Below are positions 11,581 through 22,645 of a stretch of 64,000 nt of DNA, piece after piece (the stretch's first letter is position 1; every line of letters starts with the position of its first letter). The translations under genes were made by a program, and so were the position numbers. Under the pieces are notes generated by a model. It ran no database searches. It was not told where the DNA came from and saw only the letters and a program-made list of their open reading frames with translations. The DNA comes from Palaemon carinicauda (taxonomy: Eukaryota > Arthropoda > Malacostraca > Decapoda > Palaemonidae). The stretch is taken from positions 58,205,574 through 58,269,573 of the forward strand of contig NC_090739.1 of NCBI RefSeq assembly GCF_036898095.1. The letters are read 5' to 3'.

Positions 11581-13399
11581 CCCTCAACCAGACCTTCCAA
11601 ACAACCTCGGACGGGACCTGATCATGAGAATGACCACTCCTCAGACAGGCGTCCAGCTAAACTCCCATTGCCTTTCACCGCCTGGGGAGTATTAGCAAAG
11701 CGCTCACCTATGAGACGCTTGGAAATGTGTCCCACTGTGACACATTCTCTAACAATAATATTTACTCCTACTCAAAGGCCTTTTCTGCCAACTTTGTCAG
11801 ACGTAGGTGCTTTTCTCAGGCAGCAGGAAGGCATTAGACCTTCCTCTTCCTGTGTGGCTCCTAGTGCTCCTGTTGCTAGCACATATGCTCATGAATCGTG
11901 TCCATTGACATGATTTTGCACGGGAATCTCGTGATTTCGCCAGCAAATTGACGATTTCTGCCAGCTACTCACGAGCAGATGTGTCAGAACTGCCAGCAGT
12001 CCAACACCTGCGCCTCGATCCACAGCTTCTTCTACCTCTAGCGGAAGACCAACACCCTTTCCAGAGGGTTTCCAGGAGCCGCTTAATAGGTCCACTACGT
12101 GCCTATTAGTCCGGACCTTCCTTCTCGTCCGAAGGAATGTGTTCCTATGCCTCAGAGATTTTCACCTCCATCGACTGGAACTCCTTCTAAAGTTCTTCTA
12201 AGGGACACTCTCCTTCTAGACTACTTAGAAAAGTCCAGGGCTTACATAGAGGATCAGAACTTTACCCATGGGTGAGTACTTTCATCACCACCGTGCTGAA
12301 TTCTCTGAATGTGGCTCCTTTACCGCCACAACCTTCGACTCTCCCAGTCAAGACAACCCCGAGGATTCTCTTGAACCTTCGTCGAGTTTGTCTGTTGTGA
12401 GTCAAGACCCTGGAAAGAGGTCAACAGCAGACAAGGTACGCAGATCACCTCCACCTCGATCGCTTGCTGAAGGTCCTTGAACCTCTGACTTTTATAAAGC
12501 CAACTTATCTTTTACTCTGGTGAAGGTAAAGGAGGTTATAACTAAGAGGCAGAAGAGGAGGGTGAGAAGCGTAATACCACAGCACACCGACATCGTCTGC
12601 TCTAGGACAAGTAGGGACTAGCATCGCCCAGGGAGATAGCTATGCATCCCTTCAACCCTCAAGAGATTGAGGTAGTGCTTTTGAACCAACATCCCGTTTC
12701 CTTACCTCCTCCATATGAGGAGCCTTCAGCTCCTACCGCCAAAGCTTCTTCAGGTGCTTCGAAAACTTTGCAGGTTCCTCCTGTTATCGCGGAACAATGT
12801 TCTTTGCATAGGGAATCAAAGGACACTAAAACGAAACCCAAGAACGCTGCGGCAAGGGAAGCTCGTATGGCTGAGGCACAGAAACTGTTCCATGTGGCGG
12901 GTCCATCTAGTGATACATTTGACGCCCCTGACCTACCCCAGACTCTGGATGTGAGCCTGGAAGTGGACGACCCCTTAGATCCTGATGACAAGAATCTTCT
13001 AAAGGTGGCCATTCCCAAATATCACTCTGAACAAGGGAGATGTGAGTCGGAACACACCTTTTGGCAGGTCCTCGCTTGCATGAGGGCCATCAAAAGGCTG
13101 TCTACTCCTGGTTGCATCATCCAGGAGGGGTAGGTTATGGTTCTCGATGAAATATTTGAGATCCAGAAGTCTAACAAGTCCAGTGCCACTTTACCTTGGT
13201 CTAAGGGTTTGACAACTAAGGGTTTGACAGCTTCTAGTTCCTTGAGGGCAGATTCCTTCTTTTGGTTCCTTCCACTTCCTTTAGTTTTACGAAGGAAGTA
13301 TTCCACCATGTCCCTCGACCCTTCAGTAGAGTCTCAAACGAAGGGTCTCCCGACTCAAACCCTCTCCTCTCGGCAGTTGAGCTCCTGAACTTAGAGATA

Positions 13400-13639
13400 G
13401 GCACGAAGTATGGCATGCATGCTGCTTCATGGCTTGATCTGTGGTTAGAATCCTCAGGTTTCATGGTCCGCTGACACAATTTTTCAAATGAGTCAGTCTG
13501 GAAGACTTTGGAGTCTTAAGGCACGAAGTATGGCATGCATGCTGCTTCATGGCTTGATCTATGGTTAGAATCCTCAGGTTTCATGGTCCGCTGCCACAAT
13601 TTTTCAAATGAGTCAGTCTGGAAGACTTTGGAGTCTTAA
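13400..13639 (+). repeat. 120-bp tandem duplication in D2
   Basis: Two nearly identical 120-bp units (13400-13519 and 13520-13639) start at ggcacgaagtatggcatgca. They differ by only about two substitutions (ctgtgg/ctatgg and gctgac/gctgcc), so the duplication is much younger than the rest of the element. Confidence 0.95.
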
Positions 13640-14129
13640 ATGTTTTCAGGTACCCGAACTCTTCAGTTTTTGTAGCACCACGTCATCAACTTGTGGGCAA
13701 ATGCTATACTTAAGAGAAGGGATACTGCCATGGGGAAGTTCTTGAAGCAGATGCTGAAGGTGGAAGTCTTTTGATTGAGGAACTCCACCTTTGAGGGTTC
13801 TTCTCTCTTCATTCCAAAAGAGATAGAGAGGGCTGCTGAGTGATCAAGAAAATCATTGAACGATTCTCTCTTCCATAGGGCCATGACAATCGAGACCCTA
13901 TGATATACCTTCCCAATCTTCCCGGACTCAGCAACCACCTTCCTCTTCTCATCCGTCAACTTCTAGGTCCTCTGAACCTTCAAAGGTGTCTAAGCGTCCC
14001 TTTCCATCTAAAGGCCAGAAAGGGACCAAGTTCTTCGGAGGAAAGAAGGGAGGAAAGGGAGGTGGCTAAGGTGGTCACTCCCATTACGAAGGGCATTACT
14101 CCTCACATACCACCTGTGGGAGGATTCTT

Positions 14130-15160
14130 ACAGGGCTTCTGGTAGAGGATGCAGCTTCACGGGGCAGATCCCTGGACGGTCGAAGGGATCGCCAAAGGGT
14201 ATTGCGTCCTGTTTATTCAATCTCTCCCTCCCTGACTCGGGATCCAGTGCATCTAAGCTTCTATGCAAAGGTATCCACAAGGGAACTGGCCCTCAAGTCT
14301 GGAGACCAGACCATGCTGCAGAAGTGCTCTCTCAAACAGGTTGCGGATGGGTCGCCTTTCTGCAGTCTAATTTTTCTGATGAAAAGGGGGGACTGGAGGC
14401 TTGAGTGCAGTCATCGATCTCTTTCGTCTGAACAAGTTTGTACATCAGACTCAGTTCAGAATGGAGACAGCAGACACGATCATCCAAGCAGTTCGTCCAA
14501 GGGACTTTATGTTCACACTGGATCTGAAGGACTCATAGTTCCAGATCCCAATTCATCCGTCTTTAAGGAATTATTTAAAATTCATAAACGAGGAAAAGAC
14601 ATATCAGTTCAAGGTTTTATGCTTTGGTCTCGCAACAGCTCCTCAGGTATTCACCAGAGTGTTCGCCTTAGTGTCATCTTAGCCTCGCAGGAACGGCATC
14701 CGTCTTCTCAGATATCTGGATGACTAGCTGATCCAAGTAGACTTGGAGACGAGCTTCTCGAGTTTTGTCGGGGCCTGTGGGTCCTGATAAATCATAGAAT
14801 GTCATGATTGCAACCTTCTCAAAGACTGGTATATCTCAGTATGATAATAGACACTGTCCAAGAGAAAGTCTTCCAATCAGACAAAAGAGTACACAGACTG
14901 AAGGAAGTGGCCGCACCCTTCCTCAGAAAAGTTGTTCAAGTCCCTCATTGGTTGAGTCTGTTAGGCTATCTGACCTCTCTCATTCGTCTTGTTTCAAACG
15001 GGCGCCTCAGGATAAGATCCCTGCAGTGGCAGATGGAGACCGTGTGGAACCAACACTCCGATCTACTGGACACCCGAGTTCCCATAACTCGGTATCAGGT
15101 GATGGATTTGAATTGGTTGATGTTAGACGAAAACCTTTGACGGTGCCAGAATCTTCTTGT
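14130..15160 (+). pseudogene. reverse transcriptase of D2
   Basis: In the correct frame from about 14400 the sequence reads VIDLFRLNKFV, then FMFTLDLKDS, then a stop, FQIPIHPSL, YQFKVLCFGLATAPQVF, a second stop, and RLLRYLDD followed by a third stop where Trp is usual. These are the RT domains of DIRS/gypsy-type enzymes with the YxDD catalytic box still present. The thumb part continues at 14808-15140 (PSQRLVYLSMIIDT and VMDLNWLMLDEN). At least three stops and one frameshift make it inactive. Confidence 0.8.
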
Positions 15161-15990
15161 TCGCCCTCTGGATTTGATGTGCTTCACAGATGCATCAAAA
15201 GAAGGGTGGGGCCCTTACCTGCTGCACTATACGATCTCCGGCCTTTGGTCAGAGTCAGAAAGGTACCAGCAAATAAATCTTTTAGAGATGAGAGCATCTT
15301 ACATAGCTCTTCATCTGTCTAGAGATGAGAGCATCTTACATAGCTCTTCATCTGTCTAGAGATGAGAGCATCTTACATAGCTCTTCATCTGTTCCAACAG
15401 TTTCTGGCAGGTCACTCCGTGGTGTTGATGAGCGACAACACCACAGTAGTGGCTTACATAAACAAATAGAGCGGTACCTTTTTGCTGCCTCTATGCCATC
15501 TTGCAGTAAAAATCCTCAGATGGTCAGAAGATCATTCGGTGTTCCTATCAGCTCGCTTCATTTTTTGGCAAGAGGAATATGTTCACGGATAACCTGAGCA
15601 GAGCGACTCGGATAGTAGGCTCCGAATGGTCTTTGAATTGTCAGATAACCAACAAAGTTCTGACTTTGTGTGGTTCCCCGATTGTAGACTTATTCGCAAC
15701 ATCCGTGAAGAGTAATCTTTCGCTGTACTGACCTCCAGCCCCTGACCCGCAGGCTCTATGGCAAGATGCATTCCAAGAATGGTGGGACAACATCAACATG
15801 TATGCCTTTCCCCCGTTTTGTCTGATGAGAAGACTGCTCAATAAGACCAGAGCACCCAAAGATCTAATGATGACCCTTGTAACTCTGCTTTGGCATCATG
15901 CAGAGTGGTTTCCAGACCTCCTGCAACTTCTAGTAGATTTACCGAGAGAGCTTCCCCCATGACCAGCTCTACTCAAACAACCACACGGGA
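15160..15990 (+). pseudogene. RNase H and connection domain of D2
   Basis: MMCFTDASKEGWGPYL at 15174 is the first-Asp motif of a DIRS-type RNase H; ERYQQINLLEMRA follows. A 37-bp sequence is then present three times (15284-15391), shifting the frame. Downstream, at about 15600-15960 in another frame, GSEWSLN, IVDLFATS and DAFQEWWDNINMYAFPP match the segment that in these elements links RNase H to the recombinase. Confidence 0.75.
15284..15391 (+). repeat. 37-bp triplication in D2 RNase H
   Basis: Three head-to-tail copies of a 37-bp unit starting agagatgagagcatcttaca, essentially identical. Because 37 is not a multiple of three, each copy changes frame. This is a slippage-type expansion, not a CRISPR array (no spacers). 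Confidence 0.95.
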
Positions 15991-16029
15991 ACATCTTAAA
16001 TAAGACCCTGCAGTCGCTTCGACTTCACG

Positions 16030-17049
16030 CGAGGAGACTATCCAGCGTTTCCTTTCTCAGAAGGGCTTTTCACAACAAGTTGTGGAGAGAATGTCCGGTT
16101 ACTTGTGTAGGTCCTCAGCCTCTGTCTACCAGGCAAAATAGAGTATTCTGTGATTGGTGTCATGGAAGGAATATGCCACTTTCCCCATAATGCAGAGTTC
16201 CTTTTATACCTTCGGAAGGAAAAGCTCCTTTCAGTCACAGCGGTGAAAGGTAATCGCCTAGCCTTAAGCCTTGCCTTTAAGCTGAAGGGAGTTTATATTT
16301 CCTGTTCATTGGAGCTTTCTTTACTCATACGGAGTTATGAGATCACTTGCTCCCAGTCAGAGATCAGGCCTCCTCCTTGGAACATGGTTCGCGTTTTGAG
16401 ATCCTTTAAAGGATTTCCCTATGAACCATTAGCCATGCAACTGACCGAAACCTTACTTTGTAGATGGCGTTCCTGCTCGCTTTAGCCTCGGCAAAGAGAG
16501 TCAATGAACTTAATGACCTCTCATATGACATTGCCCATTCAAGGGGGTGGGGGGAAGTGATATTCAGCTTCGTCCCAGAGTTTATTGCTAAGACTCAAAA
16601 TCAGGTATACTGGACCATTGATTCGGGCCGTTTTAGTTTGCAAGTCTTCGTTCTGTAACCAATGACTCGGATCAGTTGCTACTATGCCTAGTGAGGAGCT
16701 TGAGATACTATCTTGAACGCACTGCAACAACATGGCCCCGACTAACACCTGTTTGTTTGCTCAGGGAGAGTAAAGTGGAGGATTACCAGGAACACGGTTT
16801 CTTCTTGGATCCGCCAAGTAATCGAAAGGGCCTTGGCTCCCAATCCTCCTTTGGCTCGCTAACCTAGAGCCCATGATGTCAGGGGAATACAGTACTTCCT
16901 TGGCATTCAAACGCAACTTCTCTGTATTGCAAGTACTTCAAGCGAGCGTGTAGGAGAGACAGATCACCTTCGCAGCCCATCATTTAAAAGACGTGACTCA
17001 CATGAGACTTCACTATTGGTCCTGTGGTGGCTGCTCAACAAGTGGTTTA
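16030..17049 (+). pseudogene. tyrosine recombinase of D2
   Basis: The catalytic region begins with AFLLALASAKRVNELNDLSY (16464), carrying the first catalytic Arg context (AKRVxEL). It continues with HSRGWGEVIFSFVPEF and, after a frameshift, RYYLERTATTWPR. AHDVRG at about 16870 is the HxxR box, followed by SLAFKRNFSVLQVLQAS-type sequence (16895-16950). The C-terminus reads TIGPVVAAQQVV and stops at about 17049. The place where the nucleophilic Tyr is expected (after 16975, AHHLKD) reads His-His, so catalysis is probably lost. Tyrosine recombinases insert DIRS-type cDNA circles into DNA without target duplication. Confidence 0.7.
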
Positions 17050-17057
17050 AGAATACT

Positions 17058-18160
17058 TGTCATGGGTAGATACAATACTTTTAAAGGATAGGTTTTAAAA
17101 GACAAAACTATCTATTCCCAAAGTGTGAGCAGCGAGGCGAGATACGACTGCAGTATTGTTTGGTCAAACCTGTCATCACTTCACTGTCGTCAGCATTTTG
17201 GAAGTAAACCGAGCTTCGACGAGAGCGCCTGCCTTGATAAGGGGACTGTCCTGTTTTGACCAAGTTGTCATCGTCTTAATAAGTGGAGTCAGCATATTTT
17301 GAGAAACCGAGCCTGTGGGAAATCCTTGTTTAGGATATATGTCATCATGGAAGGACACGTGCTGCCTTTTTATTATGACTTAACACGTGGTACAGATTGC
17401 ATCACAAATTTCTTTCGAAGTGGTGGTTTTTGAGGAAGCCAATAGAGATGCAGCATTGTTGAAAAAACGCCCTCAATGGAAATGACCACTGCCCACTGTA
17501 ATTAACTTCACCCATACATGAATATATAAACTTCAAGAAGAGATTGTCCAATAGAGATAGGACAGAGCATAAGACATGAGAGGAACTATGTCCGAAGCAG
17601 ATAAGATCAAAGTCATAACGAGATAATAAACAGAGAACAGCAGAAATCTGATAGAGCCAGATTCTAACCTTCCCTTCAGACAACAGATGCCTATCTCCAA
17701 AATCTTGTTATGGCCGAGAAGAAGAGACAAATTGAAGCAACCAGCCCTTCCAGCTTGTGACGAGAAGTAGCCAACACTGCCTACAGCCTGCCTTAGTTCA
17801 ACTGTATCATTGAAATCTTAGAAGAAGACCTTTGATGTCCCTTCTTGATGCCACCCTTTTTGTGATGTCTTCGAATGTGGTCATCATGTCAGTTTCATCT
17901 GAATTTCAGCCGCTCTTATGCAATGTTTTCAAGCCCGAAGTCTCCGTACCAGTATCGTCTCAGCAACTGCAGAAAACTATTCCATGAGTATTTCTACCTT
18001 ACTGAATGTTCCCTTTTCTATTGATGTTGGATTGATTTGATTTGTCAGTTAAAGTAAACGAATTAGTAACATTGGTTTTCGTTATATAAGTTTGTGAATA
18101 AACGTGTTGTGTTTTTTTCATGAGTTTCTTTTTATATTCATTTCCCATACTTAATTCAAT
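17058..18160 (+). repeat. 5' LTR of E, first part
   Basis: Begins TGTCATGGGTAGATACAATA, identical to the start of the 3' LTR at 53077. Similarity to the 3' LTR continues to 17853, beyond which the 3' copy is truncated. An AATAAA polyadenylation-type signal lies at about 18096. At 18160 it is cut by the piggyBac-like element P1; the last 72 bp reappear at 41891-41962. Confidence 0.8.
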
Positions 18161-18513
18161 CCCTGGATAGGTGTGGTGGGTCATATACGACCCGAGGTTA
18201 AAAAAAAGAAAAAAAAACACATATTTTTGTCATAATTTTTCATCCGTATTGGTTGTGAGTGATATCGATCTGCGAGACCTCAGTTCAATGTGCGCAGCAG
18301 TTGGGTGAGGACGCATTTCATCCAAGCTCTTTTCCTTGTGCTATTTCTGAGATACCCCCGGGTCGAGCTTGACCTATCAATACCTAATTAAGGTAAGTTT
18401 CGTAGTAAAATTTTTTTGTATAAGTGAATATGCAGTAGTGTTCAGGCGTGTATAAAAAAAGGATTGTTGTAAAGTGTTTGTGAATGTCTTCTACCCCTTA
18501 TGTTTTTATAAAA

Positions 18514-18875
18514 CGGATTTTGAACAAAGCGAAAAATGTGTTTTTGGGTGAGATAGCCATGTCGTCCTGATGGAAAATTCCTTAAGGTAGCTTTCTAAGG
18601 GATATTTTGCTACAGTGATACTCCCAGAGAATTAACCATAGGTCTCCAGAATTCTAACTCCTGGCGTGAGTATCCTTAATTTATCTTTAAGGATATCGCA
18701 TAATATCAGGGGACGTATTTTTTTATACGACACATAGCAATCTTCACCCCGAATAGATTTAACTCTTTGAGGGGGAAGAGTGGCGAACGAAGGGGAGCCG
18801 TTATCAAGGTACCCGGTGGACCCCTCCCTGTACCACTACGGCCCGTTATTCCTTGTTGCATTTAAGCAGGAATAG
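18514..18875 (-). repeat. 3' inverted terminal repeat of DIRS A
   Basis: Starts cggattttgaacaaagcgaa, then ttgggtgagatagccatgtc, and runs to about the cattta block at 18860. Its reverse complement is at 38305-38630, recognisable by gaattctggagacctatggt and aaggtacccggtgga. Confidence 0.85.
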
Positions 18876-18956
18876 CCGCAGATAAAGTAGTTTTGGGTGG
18901 GGTCTTCCCATTACATTGTTGTTTGTTTTTTCTTTTTGAAAGAAGGGTGGGTCCAT

Positions 18957-19045
18957 CAGGACGACATGGCTATCTCACCCAAAAATAGATTTTTCGCTTT
19001 GCTCAAAATCGTTTTTTTGGGCTCAGCCATGTCGTCCTGATGGAA
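18957..19045 (-). repeat. internal complementary region of DIRS A
   Basis: First half (tccatcaggacgacatggct to gctcaaaatc) is the reverse complement of the outer end of the 18514 repeat. Second half (ttttttgggctcagccatgt) is the reverse complement of the outer end of the 38630 repeat. This back-to-back copy of both outer ends is what DIRS1 uses to restore termini through a circular intermediate. Confidence 0.85.
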
Positions 19046-19934
19046 GCTTACCAGAGAATTAACTTGAAAGTACTATATCTGTGGGTTTGTACAAGTGCCT
19101 TTACTTTGAATGAGTTCCTTATATGGTCTCCTAGACCTTTATATGTATGACCTTACCGTTATTTGTCATATCCGCTAAGTTTGGAACTAACTTAGGGCTT
19201 CCTGCTCCCTGGAGGGAAATTGCCGACTTCGACTATAAGGATTCAAAGTTTGCATTTCCGTAGGAACAAGAGGGAAACTTCTTCGAGATTACTTGGCTGT
19301 TCTTTGGAAATCTTACTAACAAGGTTTCTATAATAAGGAAACTAGAAAGGCTCTGGAAATCTTTATTTGTAATTCTGAGGATAAAGAAGAAGCAGATACA
19401 TCCTTTTGTTTTTTATTTTCATAACCCGCCTGAACAGACCTTTAGTGTCTGATGGAGGGCGAGAAATAAACCCGTAAAAGTAAAAGTAAGTAAGTAACCA
19501 AAAACAAAATATATTAATGAATCGTGAGAAGGAATCTAGCCTGCATACATGAACATCCTGGTATATATATATTTTTAACCTGTAAGGGAAGAATATACAT
19601 ATATTAATTCATTTGTTAAATGCCACTCAATAATGTGAAATTAATTTGTTTAGTTTCACTTAGATGTTGGATATGCTTCAACACTGTGTACAAATGTTCA
19701 CATGGCACTGGTGTTATTGGTTAGATTCTGCACCTATATAGAACAGTCCATAAATCACCATAGTGATTTTTACTAAAAGGTATTACACTCAAAGGTGCTA
19801 ACACCTGTTCACCCGATACACTGTTGAGTCCCAAAACAGTCCACTGTTCGTTGCAGCACTAGACAACAGGTTTTATGACACTACCTGCCGCCACCACAAA
19901 GTGTTTTATCTCGTGCACTTGCTTCGCATAATGT
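19046..19934 (-). other. 3' noncoding region of DIRS A
   Basis: Between internal complementary region and recombinase. The first 200 bp matches the equivalent region of elements B and C (agtactatatctgtggg, ttcctgctccctgga). At about 19420-19500 an inserted-looking segment (cctgaacagacctttagtgt, then agggcgagaaataaaccc) resembles a short retroposon tail. No ORF. Confidence 0.5.
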
Positions 19935-20476
19935 TTATAGAAGACTGGATGATTTCCAACCTGTATATGAGCGGAGACTATCAAAGTCCATGTATTGAAA
20001 GAAGTTCAATGAAGAAGCAACTTTTCTAGGATTGTGACCTGCGGTTATACTGTCAGGATCCGCTCTGCGAATAAAGTAGGTGAGTTTCACCCTCAGTTGT
20101 TTTAGGGAAAAGTTTGATCCTGAGGTTTCGCCTTGGAAGAGCTGTCCCTCCTTGAAGTCTGAAGTTCTTTGAAGATAGACCTTAAGACACTCTACTGGAC
20201 ATAGAGAGACATCTTCCTTCAGAGGAAAGATTCTCCAAGGACCCCAACTTTTGGTGGGCAGGTCGTTTTTGGCGAGAAAGGGAGGGTAAGGGAAAAGGTT
20301 CAGTTCTCCCACTTCTGTGAACTGAATATGGCCTTCATTTCTGGATAAGGCCACTATTTCACTAACTCTAGCGCTTGAGGCTATATCAAACAGAAATATC
20401 ACTTTCTGTGTTAGATCCTTTAGGGTGCAATCCTCGTTGTTCATGTTCGAAGCGTAGTGCAAGACTTGTCCAGTGA
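19935..20476 (-). pseudogene. tyrosine recombinase catalytic domain of DIRS A
   Basis: The 175-residue open frame (20462-19935) contains SSARVSEIVALS with catalytic Arg about residue 32, and AGHNPRKVASS with the HxxR box at residues 143-146. A small deletion then shifts the frame (SYTGWKSSSLL, stop) just before the FKHY that carries the nucleophilic Tyr in element B. The upstream joint to the N-terminal domain is broken by a TGG-to-TAG change and a one-base deletion near 20475. The enzyme would join circular DIRS cDNA to target DNA; this copy cannot. Confidence 0.85.
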
Positions 20477-21700
20477 CTATGATATGGGCTTTGGAGGGGT
20501 TGCTGGTTTGAGTCTAGCGCATGCTTTTGGTATCTTATTGAAGATTTCACTTGAAAGTTCCACCTGAAAGGCATAAAGAAGAGATCTAGTCAAAGCTGAC
20601 TTACACGCAGTTATTGTGGTAGAATCCAGGACTTGTTCATGTAGGTGGATGAAGAAGGAGAGACAGAAATCTGTTGATCTTTCTGTCGGTTTCTTTGTTT
20701 TCATGAAGGGAACACGCTTTTTCCAAGGTGATTCATATTGTCTCCTAGTTGAATTTGACTTGTATTCTTCTATAAAGTCGATGTTATCTTTTGAGATCCC
20801 AAACCTTTTCTTAGCTGCTAAGGCGAGAAAATTATGAGAATGTAGGTTGTTGGTTCTCGAGTATGAAGTGTAGACAGTCGACTTCTGAACCAGTTGGGAT
20901 AGAACTGGGTTCAGTAGAGGAAACGGCTTCAGTTTCAATTCTAGAACTAGAGGGAACCAATTGCTTCTGGGCCATTTTGGGGCCACTACTGCTGTTGTTC
21001 CTCTGAAGGATCTTAGCTTGTCGAGGACCTTTAGCAGGAGATTGGTTGGTGGGAACAGATAGATTTGATTTAATCTGTTCCAATCAAGAGACATGGCGTC
21101 TATTGCTTCTGCCTGAGGGTCCTTGTAAGGGGCTACATATCGAGGTAGTTTCTTGTTGTCGCTCGTTGCGAAGAGGTCGATCTGTAGTTTTAGGACTTTT
21201 TCCAAGATGAAGGAGAATGAGTCTGCGTTTAGGGACCATTCTGTCTCTATCGGCTTTCGCCTGGATAGAGTATCCGCCGTCACATTGCGGAACCCTTGCA
21301 GGGAAACTGCTGATAAGTGCCATCTCCTCTTCCTTGCCAGGCGGAAGATGGCTAGCATCACGTGATTGATGTGAGGTGATCTCGAGCCTTGTTGTTTCAG
21401 ACATTTTACTATCACCTCGTTGTCCAAGACCACTCTGATGTGGAGTGATCTGCGAGGGGATAGTTTCTTCAACATTAGGAAGACTGCCAAAGCTTCCAAG
21501 ATGTTGATGTGAAGGGTTTTGAACTGGTGCGACCAATTCCCCTGCACTTTCCTTTGTTGGGAATGGCCTCCCCATCCTTCCAGGGAGGCATCTGTGTGTA
21601 TTACCACTGATGGTTGAGGTGGTTGTAAGGGAATTGCTCGTGTTAGGCTCTTGACTGTTGACCACGGCCTTAGAAGTGTGCGCAAAGAGTCGGTGTCAAC
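20477..21700 (-). pseudogene. RNase H and recombinase N-terminal domain of DIRS A
   Basis: The longest open frame of the window (to 21946, but only from about 21700 in the native frame). VVIHTDASLEGWGGHS is the RNase H first-Asp motif, HINILEALAVFLML the second block and FRNVTADTLSR the C-terminal block. LQIDLFATSDNKKLPRY and MSLDWNRLNQIYLFPP form the connection, and STRRQYESPWKK through SALTRSLLYAF the SAM-like N-terminal recombinase domain. The segment ends at a stop at 20477. This part is intact enough to serve as reference for the damaged copy in B. Confidence 0.85.
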
Positions 21701-22625
21701 CTTTGTTGATCTCTTCGAATGTTTGACGCGTATCTTCTCCAGACTCCTGACGCATCCTTTAATTGTGCTTTTAGCACTTGGTCTGTCACTGCTGTGAACT
21801 GTAGAGATCTCAGTACTCTTTCCTGTTGGCGTCTTGAAATCTTCCTGAGTTTCAGTAGTCTCCTGACAGATCCCACTATCTCTCTCCTCTTCTTCGGTGG
21901 AATGGAGAGACGGTGTGACTGTAAGTTCCAATTGATTCCTAGCCATTGAAACTCCTGAGCTGGAGAAGGCGAGACTTCTTGCGGTTGGTCATGAAGCCTA
22001 AGTATTCCAGGATCACCTTTATGGTTACTTGTATACAGGCTGTCTTGGATGCTGCCCACACCAGCCATTTGTCCAGGTATGCCACTACCTGAATTCCTTC
22101 TAAGCATATTTGTTGGACGATTGTATCCGCAAGTTTCGTGAATATCCTTAGGGCTATGTTTAGCCCAAAGGGCATGGCTGTGAAGGCATACTTCATCTTC
22201 TGTAGCCTGAATCCTAGGTAGGGGGAGAGGGGTGGCTGACTGGTAGGTGCCAGTAAGCATCTGCCAGGTCTATTGAGACTGTGTACACCTCTTTTGGTAA
22301 GAGGGTCCTTATGTGTTTAAGGTAAACATCCGGAACTTGTTCTCGATGAACTTGGTGAGGGGAGACTAGTCTAGAATGACTCTGAGTTTGTCTGAGTCCT
22401 TCTTGGGAACACAAAACAGCCTTCCCTGGAATTTGATGGACTTCGTTTTCCTTATTACCTTTTTGTTCAAGAGTTCTGAGGTATATTCTACCAAGAAGGG
22501 GGTGGAGTGTTGGAAGAATTGAGGAAAATGTGGTGGAATTTTGTTCCATTTCCAACCGAGTCCATTCTTGATTAGGCTGTGGGCCCAGGGGTCGAAGGTC
22601 CAACAATCCCGAAAGTGGAAGATCC
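21700..22625 (-). pseudogene. reverse transcriptase of DIRS A
   Basis: Pieces in several frames: GRLFCVPKKDSDKLRVILD then a stop (about 22410), VYTVSIDLADAYWHLP (about 22275), AFTAMPFGLNIALRIFTKLA (22190) and VVAYLDKWLVW, in which the catalytic YLDD has become YLDK. EFQWLGINWNLQSHRLSIPP and RQQERVLRSLQF follow in the 22260-21670 frame. Loss of the second active-site Asp plus frameshifts means it is dead. Confidence 0.85.
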
Positions 22626-22645
22626 TCCTTCTTACCTGGAGCCTC

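Larger units (their letters stand above)
10405..14130 (+). pseudogene. gag-like ORF1 of D2: Cys-rich N-terminus, RS domain, acidic and basic tail
   Basis: ATG 10405 begins MSSLETDLQCLCLCRGHHCE, then GSPCE, a Cys-rich N-terminus with CxCxxxxxxC spacing; copy D3 has LCPCRGYRCE at the same place. A Ser/Arg stretch, a conserved block (MWPTLGISGSPSEEL, about 10775-10820), the RS repeats (11119-11580) and LRQQEGIRPSSS (11820) all lie in one frame (position mod 3 = 1) broken only by point stops. After 12480 the frame shifts; 12642-13130 encodes an acidic region with SLEVDDPLDPDD; a basic Gly/Lys tail (FFGGKKGGKGGG) lies at about 14035. I infer a gag/nucleocapsid function; the RS domain suggests RNA binding or nuclear-speckle targeting. 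Confidence 0.65.
10396..17057 (+). mobile_element. RS-gag DIRS-like retrotransposon, copy D2
   Basis: Nearly complete coding order on the plus strand: gag (10405 to about 14130), RT (14130-15160), RNase H (15160-15990), tyrosine recombinase (16030-17049). It differs from DIRS elements A, B and C in sequence and in having RS repeats in gag. All domains are broken by stops and indels. The 5' leader seen in copy D3 (56412-56640) is missing, because the left edge abuts inverted copy D1. The LTR of element E begins eight bases after the recombinase stop. No terminal repeats of D2 itself are visible in the window. Confidence 0.75.

Noticed and set aside
14202..14723. 173-codon plus-strand frame in D2
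   Set aside because: It is a shadow; the RT motifs lie in another frame with internal stops.
15284..15391. CRISPR-like direct repeats
   Set aside because: The 37-bp units are contiguous with no spacers and lie in a eukaryotic pseudogene.
18537..19045. Free-standing fold-back MITE with termini ttgggtgagatagcc
   Set aside because: At first it looks like a MITE, but the inverted partner 20 kb away and the back-to-back internal copy show it to be the 3' end of a DIRS element.
20477..21946. 489-codon ORF as one functional protein
   Set aside because: Its first 80 codons are out of frame relative to RT homology; only the RNase H and recombinase N-domain part is native.
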